DNA from: Methylobacterium bullatum
GTDB taxonomy: Bacteria; Pseudomonadota; Alphaproteobacteria; Rhizobiales; Beijerinckiaceae
DNA length: 64,000 nucleotides
Assembly (NCBI RefSeq): GCF_014845095.1
Contig: NZ_NKUG01000003.1
Coordinates: forward strand, 1-64,000
Direction: 5' to 3'
Made by a program: the position numbers and the translations under genes. The notes beneath the pieces are model-generated. The model was not told the DNA's origin, did not search any database, and worked only from the letters and a program-made list of their open reading frames with translations. Positions within the stretch are counted from its first letter, which is position 1. Each line of letters starts with the position of its first letter. Positions 34,969 through 43,015 of the stretch are shown here, piece after piece.

Positions 34969-34991
34969 ACCCGCCTTGAGCGGGTTTTTTT
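34969..34991 (+). terminator. Rho-independent terminator
   Basis: ACCCGC/GCGGGT stem with CTTGA loop followed by a run of T to 34991, 70 bases downstream of the GRDP-like gene. Confidence 0.9.
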
Positions 34992-35204
34992 CATGCCCGA
35001 GATCCAGTGGGCACGCCTACCATATTACCTCTCATGACTCGGCGACCGGACGACGGTGGAGTTGCAGGCAGAAGCTACCGGACCGAAGTAGGCGGCTGGC
35101 ACCTCGTCACGGCGCGGACGTCGTTCTTCGCGGCAGCCTGTGTGCTTCTCGAAGAAGGCGCTTGCCAGCACTTCGTCAGCGACGATCCGCAGGACCGCGA
35201 GTTG

Positions 35205-35625
35205 CCCGGCGGTGAACCGCGCGGCCAGGGTGTTCGTGCGGATCCTGCGCGAAGCGATCCGGGGAGCCGGTAAAGACGCACTTCAGCCCCGTCCATGGGA
35301 CGGTGCGGCTCGGGTCCGAGACATTGCGGCAGGCACCTGGCGCGGCAAAGCGCGACCGCAGATCAAGTCCTCGGGCTACGTGATCGACACCCTGGAGGCG
35401 GCGCTCTGGTGCACGAGCCAGTCTGCGAGCTTCGAGGAGGCACTGGTGCTCGCCGTCAATCTCGCGGGCGACGCGGATACCGTCGGTGCGGTCACCGGTC
35501 AGATCGCCGGCGCTGTGTTCGGAGCCCCATCCATCCCTCTGCACTGGCTCGAGCCCCTGGCTTGGCGCGGTCGGTTGGAGACCCTCGCCGCACAGCTCGT
35601 CCGATTGTCCGACCCATCCATGTAG
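35205..35625 (+). pseudogene. ADP-ribosylglycohydrolase C-terminal fragment
   Basis: The frame encodes the C-terminal third of a DraG-type ADP-ribosylglycohydrolase: SSGYVIDTLEAALWC, SFEEALVLAVNLAGDADTVGAVTGQIAGA (metal-binding GDADT) and a terminal PLHWLEPLAWR. The N-terminal metal-binding half is absent and no start codon with a ribosome site fits. Members remove ADP-ribose from proteins or nucleic acids; this one cannot be functional alone. It is a relic inside the accessory island. Confidence 0.75.
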
Positions 35626-35779
35626 AAGGTTGGCGCAATGGAGGCAGTCATGGCGGACTCCATGCCTAGCGTCGGCCTCTTCTGAGGCTTTCCTGCCGCG
35701 AGCGGCTCGATTGCCCTCACATCGATTTCACCTCAGTCGTCCAGCGGGTTCAGACGCGGATGCAATTCGGAGCGTTTCA

Positions 35780-36688
35780 TTATCCGAGTTCAGAAATGCT
35801 GCGCAGCACCGACACGTAGCGCTCGGTTTCAGCGTCTAACCATCTGATGATCCGTTCACGTTCGCCTTCGTCGACATAGCGAACCGACAACTTTTTGATG
35901 AAGAAGTATGGGCTAGTGGGATTGAAGGGAGTTCCGAGCCGCTCGCTTAGGGTTGACGCCAACGGTGCGAGGCGCTCCGCAGTCAGTGATGGTGCGGTGC
36001 GGGCGGGCCCACGGATGAACAATCCAACTTCTTGAACAGCAAGATAGCGAGCCACGACAAGACCCTTGTCGTCGAGTGGTACCGTGCGGCTGGATGCAGC
36101 CGTCGGCACGCCATAGGCACTCTCGTTGGGAAGACGCTCGCAGAAAGCCGTCCAGAAAGTGAGACGTTGCTCACCCAAAGCAGTACGCCGTCCGCTCTCC
36201 TGTGTGCTTCCTTGAAGCCGTCGCTCCCAACCGTTAGGGCGCTCCAGTACGTCGAAGAGCGGAGCGAGAGGCGAGTCTCCAATTCGCACAATTCTGAGTT
36301 GAACTGCGAAAAACGCAAAGTCTTCGGCTGTGTGCTGGTTGAGCCAGCGAATGGCAGATAGATGCGGTTCGCGGAACTGAGGCGCTACCCAGATTACAGC
36401 GCGAGCGTCCAAGCCCGCAAGGTAGGTCATGATTTGACCGAGGTGGGTGTGATCGCTGACCTCGAGCTGGTTCTCGATCAAAACGTGTGAACTGTCTTGC
36501 ACGTTGCGGGCGAGTATGTCGGCAGCGAACGAATCGACAGCAGCCTCGGACTGGACGTGCTCCAACTGGAGCCCGACCGCGCTGCCCAAGCGGCCGAGGT
36601 TCTGAGCCAGCCAGGGCGTAAAAGCATGGGCCTCGTGCGACCAACCAATCCGGACAGGCACATCTTCCAGCACACCAAATTCTGCCAT
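35780..36688 (-). CDS. DUF4268-type nuclease-like protein
   Basis: The 302-residue protein begins MAEFGVLEDVPVR. Its N-terminal half contains HVLIENQLEVSDHTHLGQIMTYLAGLDARAVIWVAP, which has the shape of a PD-(D/E)xK nuclease core (acidic residue plus ExQ followed by a helix), here ENQ instead of ExK. The C-terminal half resembles DUF4268. Similar proteins are found in defence islands. It follows the SRA-HNH gene by 57 bases on the same strand, so the pair is probably co-transcribed. Enzymatic activity is unproven. Confidence 0.75.
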   Translation of the reverse strand: MAEFGVLEDVPVRIGWSHEAHAFTPWLAQNLGRLGSAVGLQLEHVQSEAAVDSFAADILARNVQDSSHVLIENQLEVSDHTHLGQIMTYLAGLDARAVIWVAPQFREPHLSAIRWLNQHTAEDFAFFAVQLRIVRIGDSPLAPLFDVLERPNGWERRLQGSTQESGRRTALGEQRLTFWTAFCERLPNESAYGVPTAASSRTVPLDDKGLVVARYLAVQEVGLFIRGPARTAPSLTAERLAPLASTLSERLGTPFNPTSPYFFIKKLSVRYVDEGERERIIRWLDAETERYVSVLRSISELG

Positions 36689-36745
36689 TTCACTCACCCG
36701 TGCCGAGGATCTGTCGCATAGCTCGCTCAAGCGGAGCCATCGGAT

Positions 36746-37672
36746 TTAATTGAGGGAACCTGGCGTGCTGTGCTCCCATAGCGCTCGATGATAGGCGAGG
36801 TACTCGGCAGCAACGGAATGACCCCGGGCCAACCGTAAGCATCCAGTTAGCCCTCGAAGGGATAGATCCTCCTCAATCGTGAACCCACCATTGTCGAACA
36901 GGACATGATGGTTCGGGCACAGACACAGGATGTTCTCCGTCCGGTCAGGCCCATGGTGAGGCGACCCTAATGGCTTTACATGAGCAGCCTCCGCGTAGGG
37001 TCCTCCCTCGCAGAGCAGTCGAATCCCACAGGCCTGGCAGGTGTAGTCGTGAAGCCTCTTGATGGATCGACCAAGAGCGGTATCGCGCACGACCCGCAAG
37101 GCCGTGACCTGGGTCCGGCGTGTTGAGTCTTCACCTGGTAGCTCGCTCCCGGGTCGGGGATCAGCCCTTGCAGATTCACCAACTTCAGCCTCAAGCTGAA
37201 ACCGGCAGATTAGGAATCCGTCTCGACCCCGCTCACGCCAGTACCGCTCAACGCGAAATAGGCCATCGTAGCGGTAACCGAATGGCGGCGAGTGTGGTGA
37301 GCGATGTACTGCGCCACGTACGACTCGAACCAGCAAACCGTTGAGGCAGCTCGTGACAAGCGCCTGGTTGTGACCCGTGAAATCCTGGTCGGCGATCTGC
37401 CTGCCGGTCTTGGGATCCCGTCCACCTGCACCGGTGTAGATAATTGAGGAGCCGTGGTCCTCGTCGTCAAAGTAGCCTCCCGACAGCACGATTGACTCGG
37501 CTCCGAACTCGCGGCGACCCACAATGCCAGCCTGAAGAGCCCGGTGCGCACCTGCGTCGTGGAGCGCGCGCCGGCTGTCGAACAGGCTGCCCACCTCAAC
37601 GCCTCGCAGGGAGCCGATCAGAGTCTTGTTTACGCGGGTGGACTCACCAGTCTCGTTGGCCGTCGTAGGCAT
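36746..37672 (-). CDS. SRA (YDG)-HNH modification-dependent endonuclease
   Basis: The 308-residue protein has an N-terminal SRA/YDG domain (residues about 15-150: GVEVGSLFDSRRALHDAG, IVLSGGYFDDEDHG, GHNQALVTSCLNGLLVRVVRG). The HNH nuclease is at about 205-275 (CQACGIRLL, EAAHVKPLG, NILCLCPNHHVLFD). The SRA domain flips out and recognises 5-methyl- or 5-hydroxymethylcytosine and the HNH domain cleaves, so this is a type IV restriction enzyme of the TagI/ScoMcrA kind. It would act on phages with modified cytosine. The gene is followed by the DUF4268 gene. Confidence 0.92.
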   Translation of the reverse strand: MPTTANETGESTRVNKTLIGSLRGVEVGSLFDSRRALHDAGAHRALQAGIVGRREFGAESIVLSGGYFDDEDHGSSIIYTGAGGRDPKTGRQIADQDFTGHNQALVTSCLNGLLVRVVRGAVHRSPHSPPFGYRYDGLFRVERYWRERGRDGFLICRFQLEAEVGESARADPRPGSELPGEDSTRRTQVTALRVVRDTALGRSIKRLHDYTCQACGIRLLCEGGPYAEAAHVKPLGSPHHGPDRTENILCLCPNHHVLFDNGGFTIEEDLSLRGLTGCLRLARGHSVAAEYLAYHRALWEHSTPGSLN

Positions 37673-37996
37673 GATACCCCCCCAGAATGCGCCTGTGGTA
37701 AGACCAAGGCCGATGGCTCATTCATCATCAGAGGTCAGAATGACAGGGACGGCTGCCCGAGGCAAACGTCATCTGCGGCGACAATTAAATCATAATGTGA
37801 TATTACACAGTTACCAAGACCTAATTATTTATTTGCGATGCCCCGCAATGCTTGGGAATACTACTTATTAATAAGATTTATAAAAGTATTTTTGTTTTAG
37901 ATGCCCAATGTATTATTGTTTTAATCTTAGAGGAGTGAATCCTGTCACACGCCGACGGGTCGGAGAAGTGACAGGCAAGTGAGTGGCATTGGACGC
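37673..37996. other. AT-rich gap before IS630 element
   Basis: About 320 bases without a gene. 37780-37930 is strongly AT-rich and probably includes the promoter of the SRA-HNH gene on its left side. Nothing else is apparent. Confidence 0.45.
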
Positions 37997-39160
37997 TAGT
38001 GCACTGACGCGGACGAAGGATTCACGCATACAGTGAGACGTGCGAGTCTGGGCAATGGCTCAGACAGTATGCGTGCTTCTCGATGCGACAGATGCGGCAC
38101 GGCTGGCTGCGATCGCCAGCGACCGCTCCCGTCCGCTCAAGCACACTCAGCGCGCCCGCATCGTCCTGCTCTCAGCCGAGCGCCTAAGCGTCCAGGACGT
38201 TGCCCGGGGGGCGGGCGTCAGCTGTCCGGCTGTGTAGCGCTGGCAGCTGCGCTATGCTGAGGTGGGCGTCGAAGGTCTGCTGCGCGACAAGACGCGCCCG
38301 CCCGGGACACCACCCCATTCGACTGAGACGCTGGCCGAGGTACTAGCGCTGACCTGCTCAGAGCCGCCGGGCGAGGTCACGCACTGGACCGGCCGTGCCG
38401 TGGCCCGCTCTGTCGGGATCTCGCTCCGCTCCGTGCAGCGGATCTGGGACGCTCACCGCCTCCAGCCGCATCGGCTGCGCACGTTCAAGCCCTCGCACGA
38501 TCCCGCCTTCGCCACCAAGGTCGAGGATGTGGTCGGCCACAACACGAGACCCACCCGCCCGCGCGGTGGTGCTGTCCATCGATGATCCTTCGAGGACCTC
38601 AGGATGAGGAGAGCCAGATCTAGGCGCTGGAGAGGACCCGCCCCGACGGTCCGCTCGCCTTTGGCCATCCCGCCGCTCAGACCCACGACTATACCCGTCA
38701 CGGCACCACGACGCTGTTTGCCGCCCTCGACGTCCTGGCGGGCATCGTGCTCGGCCGCTGCATGCAGCGCCACCGGAACAGTGAGTTCATCCGCTTCCTC
38801 AACGCCGTCGAGGCCACCGTCCCGCCCGAGAAGGCGATCCACGCGATCCTCGACAACGTCGCCACCCACAAGCATCCGAAGGTGCACGCCTGGCTTGCCC
38901 GCCACCCGCGCTAGACCTTCCACTTCACCCCGACCTCCGCCTCCTGGCTCAACGCGGTCGAGGGCTTCTTCTCAGCGCTCACCCGGCGTCGGTTGCGGCG
39001 CGGCTCCTCCACCGGCGTCGTCGACCTGCAGGCGGCGATCAAACGCTACATCGCCTAGCATAACCGACGCGCCAGACCCTTCGTATGGACCAAACCCGCT
39101 ACCGACATCCTCGCAGCCGTCAGCCGAACCCCTGAACCATCCGTCTGAGTCAGTGCACTA
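37997..39160 (+). mobile_element. IS630-family insertion sequence, degenerate
   Basis: The ends TAGTGCACTGACGCGGACG (37997-38015) and its near-complement at 39142-39160 form terminal inverted repeats matching at 17 of 19 positions, bounded by TA, the dinucleotide target IS630 elements duplicate. The length of 1164 bp is normal. The transposase inside is broken, so the element is immobile unless helped. Confidence 0.88.
38055..39148 (+). pseudogene. IS630 transposase, inactivated
   Basis: Readable homology covers the whole transposase: N-terminal helix-turn-helix (TQRARIVLLSAERLSVQDVARGAG), RSVQRIWDAHRLQPHR, VVLSIDDPS (first Asp region), IHAILDNVATHKHPKVHAWL (second Asp) and TPTSASWLNAVEGFFSALTRR (Glu region). 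There is an in-frame stop after CPAV (38235-38237), at least one frameshift around 38540-38620, and stops near 38911 and 39056. Several independent lesions show that it has been dead for some time. Confidence 0.88.
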
Positions 39161-39254
39161 GGCACCTGTTAACCAGGTCCGCGTTCGACCCGACATTGTC
39201 ATTCGAGATCGCTCCTTCAAGCTGAGAAACCGGACCTTCAATAGGCATCGGTAC

Positions 39255-39458
39255 TTGTATCGGTGGCCGGCCCCCACTCGCGGCCTCGGCTACCCTGAAC
39301 TCGGCTTCGTGCCCCTGTCGGAGTTGCAGAATGTGCGCCGCAAACTGGGCTTGCCGGTCGAGTGTAATCTCTGGTCCGAGGCCAAGGGACCGCTGTTCGC
39401 CTTCGCTGCGGTCGCCCATCGGACGGAACACATCGTCGAGCTGATGGCGGCTGCATGA
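39255..39458 (+). pseudogene. DUF2958-like C-terminal fragment
   Basis: The 67-residue frame contains GLGYPELGFVPLSELQNVRRKLGLPVE, which matches the C-terminal part of DUF2958 proteins found on plasmids and integrative elements. The N-terminal part is missing; the sequence to the left is the IS630 end. It is probably a remnant interrupted by that insertion or an earlier rearrangement. Confidence 0.55.
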
Positions 39459-39521
39459 GCGCCGGTCCCCGCTACATCGAGGAGCACACTGCGCCAGCGT
39501 GCGGCGTGCTCTACAAGAGGG

Positions 39522-40409
39522 TCACTTGCCAGAAATGAGCAGGTCCCAAGTATATCCTGATTTCCGGTTATAATTGTATGTGTTCTTGATGTCTGATGCC
39601 ACACCCTCGCGATCGATAAGATTTATACCATTGATATTCATCAGCTCCAACTTTGCAAATACTCTTCCAGCCTCGCTATGAGGAACAAGGAATTTATAAG
39701 CTGTAGGCTTTTTGCCGCCGCCCGGTTGAGAAGGCTCTTGTATCTTTTCAACAAAATCATGAAACGAGCGGAATTGCGCACCTGATGCGTTGGTTAGTGC
39801 ATCATATACAAAACAGCCCTGCTGGCTTTGCATGCGTCGGTTCCAGCTGGCCGGAAAGTGGATAAACTTTAAAACATCCGCAGGGTACTCAGTGGCAAAG
39901 AAATCGGGGGACTCGTAGAGGAAATTATCGTACTCCTCCGGGCGTAATTGAAAAGATTTCACCCAGCCTTGAGCCAGTAATTGTGTATCGAGAGCTATTA
40001 TAGCCGCATTTTGTGCTTCATTTGTTTCTGTATTTACTGGCGCAGCGTATCGCCATTGAATACTGCTGAAAGCAAAATAAGTTGCAACATACGGCGACCA
40101 GCTGAAATCTATAACGGGCGTGGGAACTCCGTAATGACGGCCAAATTCCAAAATTGATCGGCGATCAAAATTATCGAAAGGTATAGAGTCCAAGGATTTC
40201 ATTTTATACATGAAATAAATTAGCATTTCTTCTAAATCGGCCTGAAAGCTATTCATAGGTATATTTGTATATCGAGTCAGAGTAGACTCAATTAGCCAAT
40301 TAGAATTTTGGTGCCCCCGAAATGCATATTGTCCACCAGATAATGCAAGATCCTCTAGTTTGCCGAAGAGGGTAGTAGCGTCCGTATATGGGATCGTTTT
40401 TATTGTCAT
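39522..40409 (-). CDS. FRG-domain protein
   Basis: The 295-residue protein contains the FRG domain named for its motif: QYAFRGHQNSNWLIESTLTRY (residues about 25-45), a helical insert, then GRHYGVPTPVIDFSWSPYVATYFA (about 98-121), and QGCFVYDAL later. The biochemical role of FRG domains is not settled; they recur in mobile and defence contexts. The start at 40409 has an AGG upstream; the longer frame to 40493 would overlap the upstream gene by 37 bases and has no ribosome site. It lies 47 bases after the DUF2235 gene and shares its low GC content, so the two form a unit. Confidence 0.85.
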   Translation of the reverse strand: MTIKTIPYTDATTLFGKLEDLALSGGQYAFRGHQNSNWLIESTLTRYTNIPMNSFQADLEEMLIYFMYKMKSLDSIPFDNFDRRSILEFGRHYGVPTPVIDFSWSPYVATYFAFSSIQWRYAAPVNTETNEAQNAAIIALDTQLLAQGWVKSFQLRPEEYDNFLYESPDFFATEYPADVLKFIHFPASWNRRMQSQQGCFVYDALTNASGAQFRSFHDFVEKIQEPSQPGGGKKPTAYKFLVPHSEAGRVFAKLELMNINGINLIDREGVASDIKNTYNYNRKSGYTWDLLISGK

Positions 40410-40456
40410 GCTTATAAACCTGTCAGTGCTTTGAGATAACTCAGTATGAATGACAT

Positions 40457-41608
40457 CTAATTTATGAGGGAGAGAAATTCGCCAGAAAGCCATTCCTTCG
40501 CGTATGGCAGATTTGTAAAATTACTTGGCAACTTGTATATGTGGTTGCTCCTCTCGTTTTTATAAAGGACCACCGAGCCATTAAGTTTTCCACAAAAAGG
40601 ATGTAGAGATTGTTCGATATTTTCGTCGACTTGCCTATAATCGTTTTTTCGAGATAGATATTTCCAATACTTCGTCCGCTCGTTGTGGATCCTGATAAAA
40701 TCTCCCATGTAAGGAACTGACAAAGTGCCATGTATCTTATGGTAAGAATTTTTATCAAAAGATAAATCTGTTTTAGCGATTAATCTATCTATCATTGTCA
40801 AAAGACTAAGGTCGCCAAGGTAGCGATCAGCATACGCGCCGCCGACATCCGAATGTACGCCGGGCATCCAAATCTGTTCGAAATGAGCTGAAGTTTTATT
40901 TCTTTTGATTTCCTGAGACACTTGCCTACCGGCCCAGAGTGTTGGACGAAAAAATTTTCTCGTCTCATCAATTGCCATTATATGTACAGCATTTTTTACA
41001 TTAGGCAACAATCTACGTTGGCCCAGCCTAAGTACTTGTGCAACCTCAGCAAGCCCATAACCTCCTGACACTGTGTCAAAAGCTCCTACGAACTCAATAG
41101 ACGGTTCGACATCTGAGCATTTTGATTTGTACTCGCCAATGTTTCTATGTGCTGAGGTTTCTTCGGGTGCCCCCAGGAAGGAAACATCATCTTTGCCCGT
41201 GAAATCTCGCCAGACGTGCTCAAATAAATTAATATGCTTGGCATCCAGAATCCCCAGCGACAGCAGGCCAGTCAACGCTCGCGCAACAACCGCACCGCGA
41301 GAAAAGCCGAACAAATAAATTTTGTCGCCCGGCTCATAATTGGAGCATATGTTTAGATAGATATCGGCAATATTGGCATCAATGCCGTACGAAAATCCTC
41401 CGGACCTGTACTTGTCCATGCCAGATATTGAGCCTAGGCCCCTCGAATAATAAACAATTTGGGCTTTACCATCTTTTGCCTCTTGCTCCAGCAGTAAATT
41501 CAATCTGTAAATATTTGAATATCTGTCGAGAGATCGATCACTGCCGGCCCAGAGCCAAGTGCCATCAATTAAGTATATTAGATGCCTGTGGCCACCTTTT
41601 CTTGACAT
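40457..41608 (-). CDS. DUF2235 alpha/beta hydrolase (Tle1-like lipase family)
   Basis: The 383-residue protein has the DUF2235 hallmarks: LIYLIDGTWLWAG at the N-terminus, nucleophile elbow GFSRGAVVAR (Ser103), FVGAFDTVSGG (Asp178) and MPGVHSDVGGAY (His252). These are the expected Ser-Asp-His triad. The family includes Tle1 type VI secretion phospholipase effectors, but no VgrG, PAAR or immunity gene is nearby and there is no signal peptide, so an intracellular role is more likely. It is the first gene of a low-GC pair with the FRG-domain protein, next to RADAR. Confidence 0.9.
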   Translation of the reverse strand: MSRKGGHRHLIYLIDGTWLWAGSDRSLDRYSNIYRLNLLLEQEAKDGKAQIVYYSRGLGSISGMDKYRSGGFSYGIDANIADIYLNICSNYEPGDKIYLFGFSRGAVVARALTGLLSLGILDAKHINLFEHVWRDFTGKDDVSFLGAPEETSAHRNIGEYKSKCSDVEPSIEFVGAFDTVSGGYGLAEVAQVLRLGQRRLLPNVKNAVHIMAIDETRKFFRPTLWAGRQVSQEIKRNKTSAHFEQIWMPGVHSDVGGAYADRYLGDLSLLTMIDRLIAKTDLSFDKNSYHKIHGTLSVPYMGDFIRIHNERTKYWKYLSRKNDYRQVDENIEQSLHPFCGKLNGSVVLYKNERSNHIYKLPSNFTNLPYAKEWLSGEFLSLIN

Positions 41609-41796
41609 GAACCTCTCGCATAATTTGAGCTAGAAAAAACGATGAATCTTTAGACTACAGGGATGGAGGTGCCAAGTGGGTTTTAGAATTTGTCAACAGC
41701 ACCAACTTCTTCGTCGATGGTTTTGCCGTGGTTCAGACCGTATGATTCGAACAGAGTGCGACAAGACGAAGGAAGAATACCAAAGCTCCGCGCCGG

Positions 41797-42931
41797 TGAG
41801 GGCTGTGGGGCTTCTGAAAGTCTTCTCTGACTAGTTGTCTGGTTGTGAGACCTCCTTGGCATCTGCAACGATGCGAAGGGCTTTCCGGAGGATGCCGGGC
41901 TTGAGCGGTCTGTAAGCTGGATTGGCCAGCGCAGGATCGGCTTCGATGCGCAGGCGCAGGACCATCTCGGGCGAAAGCCCCTTCAGTACGCGCTGGCGGC
42001 GACCATTGCAGGCCGCGTTGAAGCCGCGCAGGACGATCTCCAAGTCGCCGTGGCTGCAGAGCGTAATGTCCAACACCTCCCGCTGCACCCGACCGTTGAA
42101 GCGCTCGACCATGCCATTGGTCTTTGGCGTGTAGGGTCGGGTCTTGCGGTGCTGCACGGCGTGGCGCTGACAGGCGGCCTCGAAGGCATCGGCGGTGAAG
42201 CAGGATCCGCGGTCGGTCAGCAGGGGGAGCACCCGGAAGGGAAAGGCACCGAGCGCATCTGTCAGGAAGGCGACGGCGGATGCGGCCGTCTCGTCGTCTT
42301 TGACAGCGAGGTGGACAAAGCGCGAGGCGCGGTCCATGGCGACGTACAGGTAGCGCTTGCGGGTGATGCCATCTCGATCACGCAGTTTGGGAAGGTGCTT
42401 CACGTCGACGTGCACGAAGCCGACCTCGTAGTCTTTGAAGATGCCATGTGGCTTGCGGACGTATTCGGAGGGCGGCAGGCGATTGAGGCCCTAGGCCTTG
42501 AGGATGCGGTAGACCGCATCCCGGTTCAGGTGCGGCAGGAAGTGGCTGACGACGAAGGTCAGCGCATCGAGAGGAAAGCCGGTGCTGCGGCGGAGCGCAC
42601 ACACAATGGCGCGCTCTCCATCGCTGGCACGCCAGGGTAGCTTGTGGGGTCGGGCCGAGCGATCCCGACAGTCGGTGGGACCGCGCTGCCGCCACTTGCG
42701 AATGGTCTCGGTCGAGACGCCGTAGCGCCGGTCCAGAACGCTGGAGCCCTCAGAGGAACTGGCGATCTCGGCGCGCACGGCCGGGGTGGTGCGGGCATTC
42801 GGATGGATGGCGAGCATCAGCGGCTCCTCCTGATGGTCGCAGCGCGGCGCGATCCCTCAAAACGCCAAGCGTGTTCCTCGATTGCCCAACGAGCAGCATC
42901 CCAACAACGTTCCGCAACCAAACAGCCCTCA
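41797..42931 (-). mobile_element. IS481-type insertion sequence upstream of rdrA
   Basis: TGAGGGCTGTGGGGCTTCTG at 41797 and a diverged complement ending at 42931 (TGAGGGCTGTTTGGTTGCGG on the minus strand) form imperfect terminal repeats around a transposase gene; length is 1135 bp. Its right end is about 85 bases from the likely rdrA start, so it replaced or displaced the RADAR upstream region. No target duplication was identified. Confidence 0.7.
41831..42817 (-). pseudogene. IS481-family transposase with internal stop
   Basis: The N-terminal 108 residues (helix-turn-helix YGVSTETIRKWRQRG, LPHLNRDAVYRILKA) end at TAG (42491-42493), after which the frame continues GLNRLPPSEYVRKPHG and the DDE domain VHVDVKHLPKLRD, LTDRGSCFTADAFE, TRPYTPKTNGMVERF. 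All three acidic residues are present. Only the single amber codon, with no frameshift, separates it from an intact gene of about 328 residues, so inactivation looks recent, or a small amount of readthrough could still occur. Confidence 0.85.
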
Positions 42932-43015
42932 TCTTGTGGAACAACCTTGACGGTCGACATCTCCCCAAGGGCGACCTACCGTTATGAACGAAGAGCTCAG
43001 ACGTATGAGGGGCCG

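Noticed and set aside
39482-39511. Inverted repeat GAGCAC/GTGCTC as terminator of the FRG gene
   Set aside because: The loop is 18 bases and no T-run follows on the minus strand, so it is not convincing.
40457-41608. Type VI secretion effector locus
   Set aside because: DUF2235 similarity alone suggested it, but there is no VgrG, PAAR, adaptor or immunity gene and no secretion signal.
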